Positions 37,463-47,596 of a DNA stretch of 50,155 nucleotides are shown one piece after another. The position numbers and the translations under genes were made by a program. This DNA comes from Puniceicoccaceae bacterium. Its GTDB lineage: Bacteria > Verrucomicrobiota > Verrucomicrobiae > Opitutales > Coraliomargaritaceae. The notes beneath the pieces were generated by a model. That model ran no database searches. It saw nothing but the letters and a program-made list of their open reading frames with translations, and was not told the DNA's origin. The DNA is taken from positions 1 to 50,155 of the forward strand of contig CABXXS010000003.1 in NCBI GenBank assembly GCA_902516225.1. The letters run 5' to 3'. Numbering within the stretch: position 1 is the stretch's first letter; each line of letters starts with the position of its first letter.

Positions 37463-38224
37463 ATGAATTTTACACTCAGAGTTTGGCGCCAGAAGGATTC
37501 CGTAAGCCGTGGCGAACTAGTGGAGTATAAAATTCAGGACGTTTCTGAGGATTCCTCTTTCCTAGAAATGCTGGATATTCTTTCTGAGAATTTAGTCGAA
37601 GATGGTAAAATGCCAATGGCTTTTGACTATGACTGTCGTGAGGGTATATGCGGAATGTGTTCTCTTACTATAGACGGAATCCCTCACGGTCCAGAAAGTG
37701 GAACGACAGCATGCCAGTTGCATATGCGTCATTTTAAAGATGGACAGACGATAACCATCGAACCTTGGAGAGCAAAGCCATTTCCTGTCATAAAAGACTT
37801 AATAGTAGACCGTTCGCCATTAGACAAAATCATTCAATCAGGTGGGTTTATTACTACCCGTGCTGGAAGTGCAACAGATGCCAACACACATTTAATTGAT
37901 AAAGGTACTGCGGACTACGCTATGGATGCGGCTGCCTGTATAGGCTGTGGAGCTTGTGTTGCTGCATGCCCAAATGCCTCTGCTATGCTATTTACTTCCG
38001 CAAAAGTCGCTCACATGAATAGTTTACCGCAAGGTAAACCTGAGAAGCACCGTCGTGCCTTAGCTATGGTCAGTACTATGGACGGTGAAGGATTCGGAGG
38101 ATGCACCAACATTGGAGAGTGTGAAGCTGCTTGCCCAAAAAATATCTCGCTTGATGTAATAGCTCACCTAAATCGTGATTATGCAATTGCTCAGGTTAAG
38201 AACTTCTTCAAACCTTCTGCTTAA
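37463..38224 (+). CDS. sdhB: Succinate dehydrogenase iron-sulfur subunit
   Basis: 253 residues. The N-terminal [2Fe-2S] ferredoxin domain has CREGICGMC with a distal TACQLH. The C-terminal bacterial ferredoxin domain has [13 protein letters not shown] and [14 protein letters not shown] for the [4Fe-4S] and [3Fe-4S] centres. It transfers electrons from SdhA FAD to the SdhC heme/quinone site. No membrane span is present, as expected. Last gene of sdhCAB; menD follows 112 bp downstream on the same strand. Confidence 0.96.
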   Translation: MNFTLRVWRQKDSVSRGELVEYKIQDVSEDSSFLEMLDILSENLVEDGKMPMAFDYDCREGICGMCSLTIDGIPHGPESGTTACQLHMRHFKDGQTITIEPWRAKPFPVIKDLIVDRSPLDKIIQSGGFITTRAGSATDANTHLIDKGTADYAMDAAACIGCGACVAACPNASAMLFTSAKVAHMNSLPQGKPEKHRRALAMVSTMDGEGFGGCTNIGECEAACPKNISLDVIAHLNRDYAIAQVKNFFKPSA

Positions 38225-38336
38225 TTATTATCGTCCGGATATTTTGTACACGAAGCAATTGAACATCTTAGACTGATTTTTCTCTTACTTATGTACTGCA
38301 CATTGGCTTGTATTTAAATCTAGGGGTTTTCTCATT

Positions 38337-40091
38337 ATGCTTCCCGTAACTACACCTTTTGACGCTGTATCCTGCTCTAGTGTGAACTCCGCTTGGGGTA
38401 CTCTTACTATTGAGGTTCTAGGCCGTCTTGGAGTGGAGACGGTAATCACTTCTCCAGGTGCGCGCTCTGCACCCCTAACTTTAGCGGCAGCACGAAATGC
38501 TCGTGTGGAAGCACTTTCTATTTTAGACGAGCGCTCAGCTGCGTTTTTCGCATTAGGAATTGCTAAGCGTACGCATCGTCCAGTTGCACTTATTTCTACC
38601 TCTGGCACTGCTGCTGCTAATTACTTGCCTGCCGTGATTGAAGCTTCGTTGAGCGGTACGCCGCTTATTATAATGACTGCAGATCGCCCACCAGAGTTAC
38701 GTAACTGCAGTTCAGGGCAAACAATCGATCAGTCTAAATTATTTGGTATTTACGTACGTCATTACGCAGAACTTGCGTTGCCAGAAGTTAACGTACAGAT
38801 GCTAAGTTATCTTAGGCAAACACTTGTCCATTGTGTTAACCAATCGACAATCAATAATCCAGGGCCAGTTCATCTAAATTTCCCGTTTCGTGAACCATTG
38901 TTCAGTCCGCAAGATTACATTGACCCAGTAATTGACGCAGCTAAACTTGAAGCAGTCTCTACTATTATTACGAGACCTTGCGATAGCGTTGTTATCACTG
39001 GAGCAATTGATCAAATTGCATTAGAGCGTCTGTCCAGTCATAGTAAAGGAGTTCTAATTGTAGGTGTAAACAATCCTTCTTGTGGAGATGATGTTTTCGC
39101 AAATGCAGTGAACTTGATTTCGCAGAAGTTAGGATGGCCAATTATAGCGGATATTCTCAATCCTGTACGAAATCACTCCACAAAAAATCATATAGTTATA
39201 ACGCACTACGATACTTTCTTGCGTAATAAAGAAGATATTAGCGCTTTAGAACCAACAGCTATTTTACAGATTGGTACTCTACCGACCAGTAAAGTCCTAA
39301 ATAATTGGATCGAGTCTTTAGATGCGGTTACTTTTTTACTCACTTCTCGCCCAGTCAATACGGATCCGCTGCATCGTTTGGCTACTCCAATTTATGGCGA
39401 TGTATGTGAACTATCTCAAGCAATCGAGCAACAATCCATTGACTCAGACTGGAGCACTCAATGGTTTGCTTTAGAAGAACAAACTGCTACAAAGATAGAC
39501 TCACAAATGCATGCAATAGAAGCTCTCTTTGAGGGTAAAGTCTCCTGGCTACTTTCACGTTTTTTACCAGCAGGCACTTCAGTGTTTTTAGCAAACAGTA
39601 TGAGTATACGTTATGCTGAATATTTATGGTCTGCAGGGACGAGCGCGTGCTCCATCTTTTGTAACCGAGGTGCTAACGGTATAGATGGGACATTAAGCAC
39701 CGCTATAGGAGTCGCCCATCGCGGAAAACCTACTGTATTATTAATAGGTGACCTAGCTTTTTTACACGATATAAATGGCTTACTTTCTATAAATTCACTT
39801 GAGGGTAGTCTAAGCATTATAGTAATAAACAACAATGGTGGCGGAATCTTTGAGCATTTACCTGTGGCAAATGAAGAGCCATCTTTCGAGCAATACTTCG
39901 CTACTCCTCAAAACGCTAATATTTCTCAACTGTGCGCATCATACGGCGCTGAGTATACTTCAATACACGATTGGGATCAATTGATAAGAACTATTAGTAA
40001 TTTACCACAATCTGGTATACGTGTCATAGAAATCATTACAGACCGAAAGGCGGACCTGCATACACTTTCTACTCTCAAAACTACTACGTAG
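38337..40091 (+). CDS. menD: SEPHCHC synthase (menaquinone biosynthesis)
   Basis: 584 residues, ThDP-dependent. It adds the succinic-semialdehyde unit from 2-oxoglutarate to isochorismate, committing it to menaquinone. Landmarks: WGTLTIEVLGRLGVE, SPGARSAPLTLAAA (usual form PGSRS), DERSAAFFALG with the catalytic Glu, STSGTAAANYLPAVIEAS, ADRPPELRNCSSGQTIDQ, and the ThDP-binding GDLAFLHD...NNNGGGIFEHLP. The chosen ATG at 38337 is the first in frame. No other men genes are here. Next to sdhCAB it fits a menaquinone-based chain. Confidence 0.95.
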   Translation: MLPVTTPFDAVSCSSVNSAWGTLTIEVLGRLGVETVITSPGARSAPLTLAAARNARVEALSILDERSAAFFALGIAKRTHRPVALISTSGTAAANYLPAVIEASLSGTPLIIMTADRPPELRNCSSGQTIDQSKLFGIYVRHYAELALPEVNVQMLSYLRQTLVHCVNQSTINNPGPVHLNFPFREPLFSPQDYIDPVIDAAKLEAVSTIITRPCDSVVITGAIDQIALERLSSHSKGVLIVGVNNPSCGDDVFANAVNLISQKLGWPIIADILNPVRNHSTKNHIVITHYDTFLRNKEDISALEPTAILQIGTLPTSKVLNNWIESLDAVTFLLTSRPVNTDPLHRLATPIYGDVCELSQAIEQQSIDSDWSTQWFALEEQTATKIDSQMHAIEALFEGKVSWLLSRFLPAGTSVFLANSMSIRYAEYLWSAGTSACSIFCNRGANGIDGTLSTAIGVAHRGKPTVLLIGDLAFLHDINGLLSINSLEGSLSIIVINNNGGGIFEHLPVANEEPSFEQYFATPQNANISQLCASYGAEYTSIHDWDQLIRTISNLPQSGIRVIEIITDRKADLHTLSTLKTTT

Positions 40092-40113
40092 AAGTTTAAA
40101 AGTTACCACTTAA

Positions 40114-41292
40114 CTAACTGTCATCATCATCACTGGATACGAGTTTAGGTGCATCCGATACGTCGCCGAATATACTAGGTGTATCGTTTCTTCTACTTTT
40201 TTGGCCACTATTTTTTTCGTGTTCAGACTGACCTTCTACGGAGAAACGGGTAAATGGGACTGCTGCAAGACGAGCAGCCGGAATTCGCTTATTAGTTACT
40301 TCGCAGATTCCGAAACTGCCGTCCTTGATTCTAAGGATGGCTTCTTCTATTTCATTGAGGGCATCATGCTCGCTCGAAACAAGGCTCAAAGCAAAGTCAC
40401 GATCAAATGTGTCTGTACCAGCATCTGCTTGATGGCTTCCAAAGTTTGACAGATCGCCAGAATCTTCGCGAGAGGAGTGACCTAAGGTTTCGGAAGTGTG
40501 TAGGCTGAGTTCGTCGCTTACATGGGATCTCAATTCCAATAGTAATCTATAATACTTTATCCACTTTTTAGGGATTTCACTCTCTTTGATTTTAGCATCT
40601 CTTTTTTTCTGATTAGGATTAAATCCTAAAATATCAGATAATGATGCAGCCCCTAATACACGTTTTTTATCAGCCTTTTTTATAACTAATGTTTTTTTCG
40701 GCTTAGGCACTACTGACTTTGGCTTATCGCTTTCTTCGGCTACTTCTTCTGGTTTCTTAGCCGCCATCATTTCTTCGATTTCATCAATCGATAATGCTAT
40801 AGGCGCAGGTTTTTTATACTCGATTGTTTCAGTGGGTGATATTGCAGACTCATTTAAAAGAGAAGAATCATCATTAAGAGTAGCCTTAACCTCAGGAGAT
40901 TCGGAAGTATTTATGACCTCCTTAATTGTAGGTTGTTTAGAGACTACTTTTTTCTTAGTAACTTTTTTCGTAGTCATCGCCTTTTTAACAGCTTTTTTCT
41001 TTGGCTTATCCTTAGTTACAGAAGTCTTTTTTACGGCTACTTTTTTATTTGTAAGTTTTTTAGGAGTCGTCGCCTTTTTAACAGCTTTTTTGTTTGGCTT
41101 AGCCTTAGTTACAGAAGTCTTTTTTACGGCTACTTTTTTCTTAGTAACTTTTTTCGCAGTCATCGCCTTTTTAACAGCTTTTTTCTTTGGCTTAGCCTTA
41201 GTTACAGAAGTCTTTTTTACGGCTACTTTTTTAATTGGCAGTTTTTTACTGGCCGGCTTCTTTTTAACGGGAGTATTTTTCTTATTTGGCAT
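40114..41292 (-). CDS. TraR/DksA-family protein with histone-H1-like lysine-rich N-terminal arm
   Basis: 392 residues in three parts. Residues 1-~120 are Lys/Ala/Val-rich, with three 31-residue repeats of the form VAVKKTSVTKAKPKKKAVKK, resembling histone H1 tails. Residues ~120-230 are a mixed low-complexity linker. Residues ~240-365 align with TraR/DksA: ADAGTDTFDRDFALSLVSS, EIEEAILRIKDGSFGICEV, PAARLAAVPFTRFSVEGQ. Only one of the four zinc cysteines remains (CEVT; SVEG in place of the second CxxC). DksA relatives bind the RNA polymerase secondary channel; the arm suggests DNA or RNA binding as well. It follows ileS by 44 bp on the same strand, with TATAAA one base before the ATG. Confidence 0.82.
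   Translation of the reverse strand: MPNKKNTPVKKKPASKKLPIKKVAVKKTSVTKAKPKKKAVKKAMTAKKVTKKKVAVKKTSVTKAKPNKKAVKKATTPKKLTNKKVAVKKTSVTKDKPKKKAVKKAMTTKKVTKKKVVSKQPTIKEVINTSESPEVKATLNDDSSLLNESAISPTETIEYKKPAPIALSIDEIEEMMAAKKPEEVAEESDKPKSVVPKPKKTLVIKKADKKRVLGAASLSDILGFNPNQKKRDAKIKESEIPKKWIKYYRLLLELRSHVSDELSLHTSETLGHSSREDSGDLSNFGSHQADAGTDTFDRDFALSLVSSEHDALNEIEEAILRIKDGSFGICEVTNKRIPAARLAAVPFTRFSVEGQSEHEKNSGQKSRRNDTPSIFGDVSDAPKLVSSDDDDS
40948..41226 (-). repeat. Three 93-bp tandem repeats encoding lysine-rich units
   Basis: Codons 23-53, 54-84 and 85-115 of the TraR/DksA-like gene are 31-codon repeats with high nucleotide identity. Slippage here would change the arm length without breaking the frame. 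The opposite strand gives long shadow ORFs, which are artefacts. Confidence 0.9.
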
Positions 41293-41336
41293 ATTTATAA
41301 AAGTTAACAGTTAGAATTAATTCAATTTGTAGTAAA

Positions 41337-44159
41337 TTATGTATTATTGAGAATTTCTGCGCATCTCGGAGAAACCGGCCCCCATTGATCAGTATTCACG
41401 AGTTTGGGAACCCAGCGCCAACTACGTGGGCAGCGTTCACCGTCCGCATGAGCCACATTAATTTGAATATTAACCGCATGATTAGACTCAATTAGGGAAA
41501 CTTCAGATAGTATAAAAAGTTCTGATAGCTCAGTCTCGTGTTTTTTCAGAAGAGCAAAGTCAGGGTCATTAGCATTTCCAGTTATAGTAGCTTTAGCGTC
41601 GAGGCTCTGGCCTATCTTCTTTTCCTGACGTAGAGATTCAAGAGGGTCATTGAGTTTTTCCGAAAGGAACTTTCTAAGCGCACGTATTTCTGCAGCTGTA
41701 TTAGCATCATCCCAGTCAGGGTCTACCACTGGCCAGTCTGTGAGTGCAACGAGGTCATCGCTAAATTCTTTATCAGTATGCGCATAACTCCATGCTTCAT
41801 CAGCAGTAAAAGGTACAAGTGGTGCAATTAAGCGTGTGAATACTGAAAAGAGTATATGAATTGCCGTTTGAGATGAACGTCTTAGTGGGTCGTTTGGACT
41901 ACGAGTATACATTCGATCTTTTAGCACGTCATGATAAGTAGAGGACAGAGTGTTGACACAAAAAGGATCGATGTAGTCTTTAAACGCACGGTGAAACTCG
42001 TAGGCTTCATACGCTTCGGTTACATTACTCACTAGCTGACCTAACTCGTGTAATATCCATTTATCTAGTGAGCTCATTTTGTCGATAGCAACAGAATGTA
42101 TTTCATGATCAAAGTCATGTAAGTTTCCAATCTGGAAACGGAGCGTGTTACGAATATTCCGATAATTATTAGTCACATTCTTTACAATTTTATCGGAGAC
42201 CGGCACATCGCTGCGATAGTCCTGCGAACAGATCCATAACCGAATAATATCAGCACCGTAGCTACCGATCCACTCAGTAAGAGGTCTAGAAGCACCATCA
42301 CTTTTTGAAAGCTTTTTTCCGTCTTCTTTTACTATAAAACCGTGAGTTAGAAGATTCTTGTAGGGAGCAGATTTGTTAGTAATTACGGATGTCCATAAAG
42401 AGCTTTGAAACCAGCCTCTGTGCTGGTCGGAACCTTCGAGATAGAGATCAGCAGGCCAGCTAAGATTGCTGCGTTTGTTAAGAACTGCTAGATGACTAGT
42501 TCCAGAGTCAATCCACACATCGAGTGTATCAGTACCGCACTTTAAATTCGTAGGATTTGGCCAGCTATCAGGTAACGTAATGCCCTCTAAAATCTTAATT
42601 GCTGATTTCTCAAACCAAATGTCAGTTCCAGCATCTACTACTTTTTTAGCAATAGCGCGGATAACATCTGCATCGATGTAAGCTTCGCCGTCATCATCGT
42701 AGAATGCAGGTATTGGCACACCCCATGTACGCTGCCGGCTGATGCACCAGTCCGGGCGATTTTCAACTGCTGCACGGATCCTATTTCCACCCCAATCAGG
42801 GATAAAATTTACATCATTTAGACACTCTAGTGCTTGCTTGCGATCACCACTTTTATCTAAGGCAATAAACCACTGGTCCATAGCGCGAAATACTACGGGC
42901 GTTTTAGATCTCCAGCAGTGCGGGTAGCTATGAGAGATCTTCTTCTTAGCAACTAATGAATCGTTCGCAGCTATAATGCGAAGAACACCTATATTAGCAT
43001 TAGAAGGCTTACCGCTTTCACTTTCGAGCACAGACAACCCTACTAGTTCGCTCGGAACCTGCCCGTCATCAACATAACAACCATCGTCGTCTATTGGACA
43101 ATACACATCTAGTCCGTTATTTATACCAGTAATGTAGTCGTCAAGGCCGTGTCCAGGAGCTGTATGAACACAACCTGTTCCACTGTCAGTAGTAACGTAG
43201 TCTGCTGGTAGAATAGGAGAGATACGATCTATGAAAGGATGGTGTGCTTCAATGTTTTCGAGATCAGATCCAGAGTAAGTAGCAACGGTCTCGAATTCTC
43301 CTAGTTTACACTCGTTTACTACGGCCTCAACTAGCGATGTAGCAATGATCATAGTGCCATGGGAGAGCGTCTTAATTGCCGAATACTCGATTTTTGGATG
43401 AACAGAAACAGCTAGATTAGCCGGTAGTGTCCAAGGTGTGGTCGTCCATATCAGTATGGAACTGTTTTCGTCAGGCAAATTCAGCTGAGCTCGGCCTGCT
43501 TGAGAAAGTTGTAATTTAACGTAGATAGAGATACTGTTGTGGTCTTTGTATTCAATCTCTGCCTCAGCAAGTGCAGTGGCACAAGGGATGGACCAGTAAA
43601 CTGGTTTCTTACTACGATATACTAGGCCTCGTTCGACGAAAGTAGCAAAAGCTTCGAGTTCAGCTGACTCATACTCGGGATGAATAGTCCAGTACTCATT
43701 GGACCAATCGGCTGTTACGCCTAAGCGCTCGAATTGCTCACGCTGAATTACTCGATAGTGATCAGCGAAATTTGCGCAGGCTTTACGGACTTCTAAAGGA
43801 GTATAATCAGTGCGTCCAGAATCCTGTAATTCACGTGATACCTTATGCTCAATGGGCAGTCCGTGACTATCCCAGCCAGGAATGAATGGCGCGTTCATTC
43901 CGCGCATCCATTTGTAGCGTAATATTGTATCTTTTAGGGTCTTGTTTAGAGCATGCCCTAAGTGCAAATCACCATTTGTAAATGGTGGTCCATCGTGTAA
44001 TATAAAATTTTCGCCTTGTTTGTTCTTAATTTGAATTTGGTCGTAGAGATTAGATTCTTTCCAGTGATCAAGGCGGCCTGGCTCACGCTCCACTAGATTT
44101 CCCCTCATCGGAAAGTTAGTTTGCGGTAGATTGAGCGTGTCTTTGAGGTCTTGCGACAT
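41337..44159 (-). CDS. ileS: Isoleucyl-tRNA synthetase
   Basis: 940 residues, the usual bacterial length. Class I signature HLGH (66-69, in GPPFTNGDLHLGHALNK) and KLSKS (~615-619) are present. The editing domain holds the WTTTPWTLPANLA stretch, and VWIDSGTSHLAVL and the DQHRGWFQSSL core are intact. At the C-terminus the expected four-cysteine zinc ribbon is reduced to CPRSWRW and SPRC, with two cysteines replaced by serine. No T-box leader is seen upstream. The gene is divergent from the antiporter with ~140 bp between. Confidence 0.97.
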   Translation of the reverse strand: MSQDLKDTLNLPQTNFPMRGNLVEREPGRLDHWKESNLYDQIQIKNKQGENFILHDGPPFTNGDLHLGHALNKTLKDTILRYKWMRGMNAPFIPGWDSHGLPIEHKVSRELQDSGRTDYTPLEVRKACANFADHYRVIQREQFERLGVTADWSNEYWTIHPEYESAELEAFATFVERGLVYRSKKPVYWSIPCATALAEAEIEYKDHNSISIYVKLQLSQAGRAQLNLPDENSSILIWTTTPWTLPANLAVSVHPKIEYSAIKTLSHGTMIIATSLVEAVVNECKLGEFETVATYSGSDLENIEAHHPFIDRISPILPADYVTTDSGTGCVHTAPGHGLDDYITGINNGLDVYCPIDDDGCYVDDGQVPSELVGLSVLESESGKPSNANIGVLRIIAANDSLVAKKKISHSYPHCWRSKTPVVFRAMDQWFIALDKSGDRKQALECLNDVNFIPDWGGNRIRAAVENRPDWCISRQRTWGVPIPAFYDDDGEAYIDADVIRAIAKKVVDAGTDIWFEKSAIKILEGITLPDSWPNPTNLKCGTDTLDVWIDSGTSHLAVLNKRSNLSWPADLYLEGSDQHRGWFQSSLWTSVITNKSAPYKNLLTHGFIVKEDGKKLSKSDGASRPLTEWIGSYGADIIRLWICSQDYRSDVPVSDKIVKNVTNNYRNIRNTLRFQIGNLHDFDHEIHSVAIDKMSSLDKWILHELGQLVSNVTEAYEAYEFHRAFKDYIDPFCVNTLSSTYHDVLKDRMYTRSPNDPLRRSSQTAIHILFSVFTRLIAPLVPFTADEAWSYAHTDKEFSDDLVALTDWPVVDPDWDDANTAAEIRALRKFLSEKLNDPLESLRQEKKIGQSLDAKATITGNANDPDFALLKKHETELSELFILSEVSLIESNHAVNIQINVAHADGERCPRSWRWVPKLVNTDQWGPVSPRCAEILNNT

Positions 44160-44298
44160 AACGTAAAGCGAGTGATCCTTAAAAAGCGCGGCATACTGTA
44201 TTTTTGAGCTTCCAAGTCAAGCACACAGAATAATCTCGCTCTAAAACCAGTAATATCTTTCTTTGCGAACGCCATTTATGCTCTAATATCTCTAAAAT

Positions 44299-45312
44299 AT
44301 GTCTTTAGCGCTCATTCAAATATCTTACTCAGAACTGCAGCTTATTGTTTTAATTCTTTTTATGCTCCTAGGGCTATCGGCGCTAATTTATGGGGGTGAT
44401 ATCCTTACAAAGGGTGCATCCTCAATTTCGCTCAATATGAGAATTGACCCGATGATAGTAGGCCTAACTGTGGTATCGATAGCTACTTCTATGCCTGAGA
44501 TGGCGACATCAATGGTCGCAGCACAAAAAAATCCTGGAATTGCCCTAGGTAACATACTCGGTAGCAATATCGCTAATATTGGATTAATTTTAGGCATAAC
44601 TGCATTTTTTGCGCCGCTTAAGATCAAGAAGCACATGGCACAAAAGGAAGTGCCATTTCTCATTAGTGTCAGTGTTCTATTTATCTTCTGCGCTTGCAGC
44701 GGTGGACTAAGTCACTTGGAGGGTGCGCTACTCTTAACTCTGACGATTGCGTATCTATTATACGTTGTAAAAACAGCATTAAATAATCCCACTACAGAAT
44801 CCGAAAACATACCACTAGGTAAGTCTGATGAAACTATAGCGCAGACTACTAAAATTGCCATTTTACTAGTTTTCCTTGGGGCAGTTTTACTTGGTTTAGG
44901 TGCAGATGTTCTTGTCGGTGCTTCAGTCGAAATTGCTTCACGTATGGGGGCAAGTGAGCTTCTAATAGGAATAACGATAGTGGCAATAGGCACAAGTCTC
45001 CCTGAATTGGCAGCTTCAATTGCTGCTATCAGAGCGGGTCAATGTGATATGTGCTCCGGCAATATCGTAGGCTCGTGCTTATTTAATATTTTATTAATTG
45101 GAGGCAGTGTCTCTGCAGTATGGGGAATCGAAATTGGCAATGGGCCAACAGTCATCGAGTTTTCAGCCTTTTTACTACTGCCGTGCCTACTTTTTTGGTT
45201 TTTCAAAAGTGGACGAATAGTTACACGAAAAGAAGGCGTTGTCTTACTCTTTACCTATGCTATAATCATCTCGCTTTCAGCGCTTAGTAACTACGGCTAC
45301 ATTAGCCAATAA
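44299..45312 (+). CDS. YrbG-type calcium/sodium antiporter (CaCA family)
   Basis: 337 residues with ten predicted membrane spans in two inverted halves. The alpha-repeats are clear: SIATSMPEMATSMVA with GNILGSNIANIGLILG, and AIGTSLPELAASIAA with GNIVGSCLFNILLIGG. The acidic residues in the two PE motifs are the ion ligands in this family. It exchanges calcium for sodium or protons across the inner membrane. The large negatively charged loop between halves (around TESENIPLGKSDE) is short, as in bacterial YrbG. TAAAAT directly precedes the ATG. Confidence 0.9.
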   Translation: MSLALIQISYSELQLIVLILFMLLGLSALIYGGDILTKGASSISLNMRIDPMIVGLTVVSIATSMPEMATSMVAAQKNPGIALGNILGSNIANIGLILGITAFFAPLKIKKHMAQKEVPFLISVSVLFIFCACSGGLSHLEGALLLTLTIAYLLYVVKTALNNPTTESENIPLGKSDETIAQTTKIAILLVFLGAVLLGLGADVLVGASVEIASRMGASELLIGITIVAIGTSLPELAASIAAIRAGQCDMCSGNIVGSCLFNILLIGGSVSAVWGIEIGNGPTVIEFSAFLLLPCLLFWFFKSGRIVTRKEGVVLLFTYAIIISLSALSNYGYISQ

Positions 45313-45357
45313 GATTTTTTCAGTAAACCGATACCATAAAGAAATATCCTACTGCAA

Positions 45358-46935
45358 ATGCCAAAGAAAACAAAGCCAGTAATCTTAATCATCCGAGACG
45401 GGTGGGGTGCTAACCATGATTCTTCTTACGATTCTTATAACGCTGTTAAGCTAGCCAAGACTCCAGTTGCGGATATACTTACTCAGAGCTATCCTAGTAC
45501 GGAGATTGAAGCCTCAGGACTCGCTGTGGGATTGCCAGTTGGCATAATGGGTAACTCAGAAGTTGGCCATCAAAACATTGGCGCTGGGCGTGTAGTCGAT
45601 CAAGAAATTGTACGGATCAATAAAGGTATAGAGACAGGCTCAATAAAAAGCAGCCCTACTCTTAATGCCGCATTTGATAATGCAAAAGATTCAGGAAAGG
45701 CGCTTCATTTCCTAGGGCTTGTATCTGATGCTGGTGTACACTCGATGCTGGATCATTTTTATGGTTTGTTAAGACTAGCTAAGGAATACGGTCTAGAGAC
45801 CGTTTACCTTCATGCTTTTACTGATGGCCGTGATACGGGACCATTTACTGGGAGTACTTTTATCTCTGAGGTTGAAGCAGAAATGACTAAAATGGGTATC
45901 GGAAAAATTGCTTCAGTTACAGGTCGTTATTGGGCAATGGATCGAGACAATCGTTGGGATCGAGTCCAGCGCGCCTACGACTGCCTGACAGGGCGCGTTG
46001 TAGAATATAGTGCTAATTCTGCAAAAGATGCAATTCAAGGGCAGTACGATAATCCAGAGACTGAAGGTACTAAGGGTGATGAATTTTGTCCGCCAACGTC
46101 CATAGTAGATGAATCCGGTCAACCCATTGGTCCAATTGTGGATGGAGACTCCGTCCTCTTTTTTAATTTCCGGGGGGATCGACCTCGACAGCTTACCCGT
46201 GCTTTTATTGAAGAGGGTTTTGATGATTTTGACCGAGGTAAGAAACTTGCATTGTACTTTGCGACTTTAAGCGAATATCAAAAGGGACTCTGTAATAATA
46301 TAGTTTTTTACAAACCCGAAAAAATGGCAGATATTCTTGGTGCTTTTGTCGCAGAACAAGGAATTGCTCAATTCAGATGCGCTGAGACAGAAAAATTTCC
46401 TCATGTCACCTTCTTCTTTAACGACTACAGAGAAGAACCATTTCCAGGAGAAGAACGTGAATTAGTACTCAGTCGTAAGGATTGTGCAACTTACGATGAA
46501 AAGCCAGAAATGTCAGCATACGGAATACGTGATGCTACAATTGAAGCCATAAAATCAGAGAAATACGGACTTCTTGTGGTTAATTTTGCAAATCCCGACA
46601 TGGTTGGTCATACTGGTGTACTCAAAGCCTGTGTTGAAGCCTGTGAAATAGTGGATCAATGCGTCGGTGATCTACTAAATGCAATTGATGAAGTTGGTGG
46701 TTCTGCTGTTATCACTGCCGACCACGGAAACTCTGATCAGCTCTGGAGTCATGAACGAAACGGTCCCCACACGGCACATACTCTGAACCCAGTAGAAATT
46801 GTTGTCTACAGCGATAAGTATATTAACTCGAAGATAAGGTGCGGTGGGTCCTTAGGTGATATAGCCCCAACTATACTGAAATTGATGGATCTTCCTCAAC
46901 CAGATGCTATGACTGGGAATAGTCTAATTCTATAG
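45358..46935 (+). CDS. gpmI: 2,3-bisphosphoglycerate-independent phosphoglycerate mutase
   Basis: 525 residues, Mn-dependent enzyme of the alkaline-phosphatase superfamily interconverting 3- and 2-phosphoglycerate. [10 protein letters not shown] provides the first metal aspartate; [15 protein letters not shown] holds the phosphoserine; [48 protein letters not shown] and HTAHTLNPV complete the active site. It is followed by engB after 4 bp (a GTG start), indicating a two-gene operon. TATCCT lies 7 bp before the ATG. Confidence 0.97.
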   Translation: MPKKTKPVILIIRDGWGANHDSSYDSYNAVKLAKTPVADILTQSYPSTEIEASGLAVGLPVGIMGNSEVGHQNIGAGRVVDQEIVRINKGIETGSIKSSPTLNAAFDNAKDSGKALHFLGLVSDAGVHSMLDHFYGLLRLAKEYGLETVYLHAFTDGRDTGPFTGSTFISEVEAEMTKMGIGKIASVTGRYWAMDRDNRWDRVQRAYDCLTGRVVEYSANSAKDAIQGQYDNPETEGTKGDEFCPPTSIVDESGQPIGPIVDGDSVLFFNFRGDRPRQLTRAFIEEGFDDFDRGKKLALYFATLSEYQKGLCNNIVFYKPEKMADILGAFVAEQGIAQFRCAETEKFPHVTFFFNDYREEPFPGEERELVLSRKDCATYDEKPEMSAYGIRDATIEAIKSEKYGLLVVNFANPDMVGHTGVLKACVEACEIVDQCVGDLLNAIDEVGGSAVITADHGNSDQLWSHERNGPHTAHTLNPVEIVVYSDKYINSKIRCGGSLGDIAPTILKLMDLPQPDAMTGNSLIL

Positions 46936-46939
46936 TACT

Positions 46940-47584
46940 GTGAAAATACAATCTGCACGACATGTAGGATGCGCTACTGATCTCGAATCTTGCCCACAGA
47001 GTCACCATCCAGAATTTGCTTTCGTAGGCCGTTCTAATGTCGGAAAATCTTCGCTTATCAATACACTCGCAGATGTTAAAGGCTTAGCGAAAATCTCTAG
47101 CACTCCAGGTAAGACCAAGTTAATTCATTTTTTTAGGATTAACGACCTCTGGACCTTAGTAGATCTGCCAGGATATGGTTTCGCGAAGTTATCAAAAGAA
47201 AGGCAAGCAGAGTTCAATAGGAGTGTAAGCCAATTTCTAAATGAGCGTACGAATATTAAGCAAGTATTTGCATTAATCGACTCTCAGCTCGAACCACTAG
47301 AAACAGATTTAGCATTTGTCGATTGGTTACAAGAATGCAAAATACCATTTTCTATAATACTTACAAAAACTGATCGTAGTGCAGAATATAAAGTCGCTAA
47401 GCATGAAGAGAAATTAATACAAGCACTTCTAGATTATGGGCTACGGCCCACAGAAATTTTCAAGTTTAGTTCTAAAACTAAGAGGGGCCGTGGTGCATTA
47501 CTAAATTGGATAGAAGGGCAGCTCCCTAAGGACCAAAAAAAGAAAAAGGGCAAAGCTATCCAATTGGGCTGGATGCAAAAGTAG
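46940..47584 (+). CDS. engB: Ribosome-biogenesis GTPase EngB/YsxC
   Basis: 214 residues. G1 is GRSNVGKSS, G2 lies around SSTPGKTKLIHFF, G3 is DLPGYG and G4 is TKTD. EngB assists late assembly of the 50S subunit and is essential in several bacteria. The start is GTG at 46940, four bases after the gpmI stop, with no SD motif, so translation is probably coupled to gpmI. The C-terminus is a short lysine-rich tail (QKKKKGKAIQ). Confidence 0.95.
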   Translation: MKIQSARHVGCATDLESCPQSHHPEFAFVGRSNVGKSSLINTLADVKGLAKISSTPGKTKLIHFFRINDLWTLVDLPGYGFAKLSKERQAEFNRSVSQFLNERTNIKQVFALIDSQLEPLETDLAFVDWLQECKIPFSIILTKTDRSAEYKVAKHEEKLIQALLDYGLRPTEIFKFSSKTKRGRGALLNWIEGQLPKDQKKKKGKAIQLGWMQK

Positions 47585-47596
47585 CTACATTTACTC

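Noticed and set aside
40832..41314. Long plus-strand ORFs rich in Phe/Leu/Ser over the TraR/DksA-like gene
   Set aside because: They are antisense readings of the lysine-rich repeats (AAA/AAG gives TTT/CTT). The minus-strand frame has a clear TraR/DksA domain.
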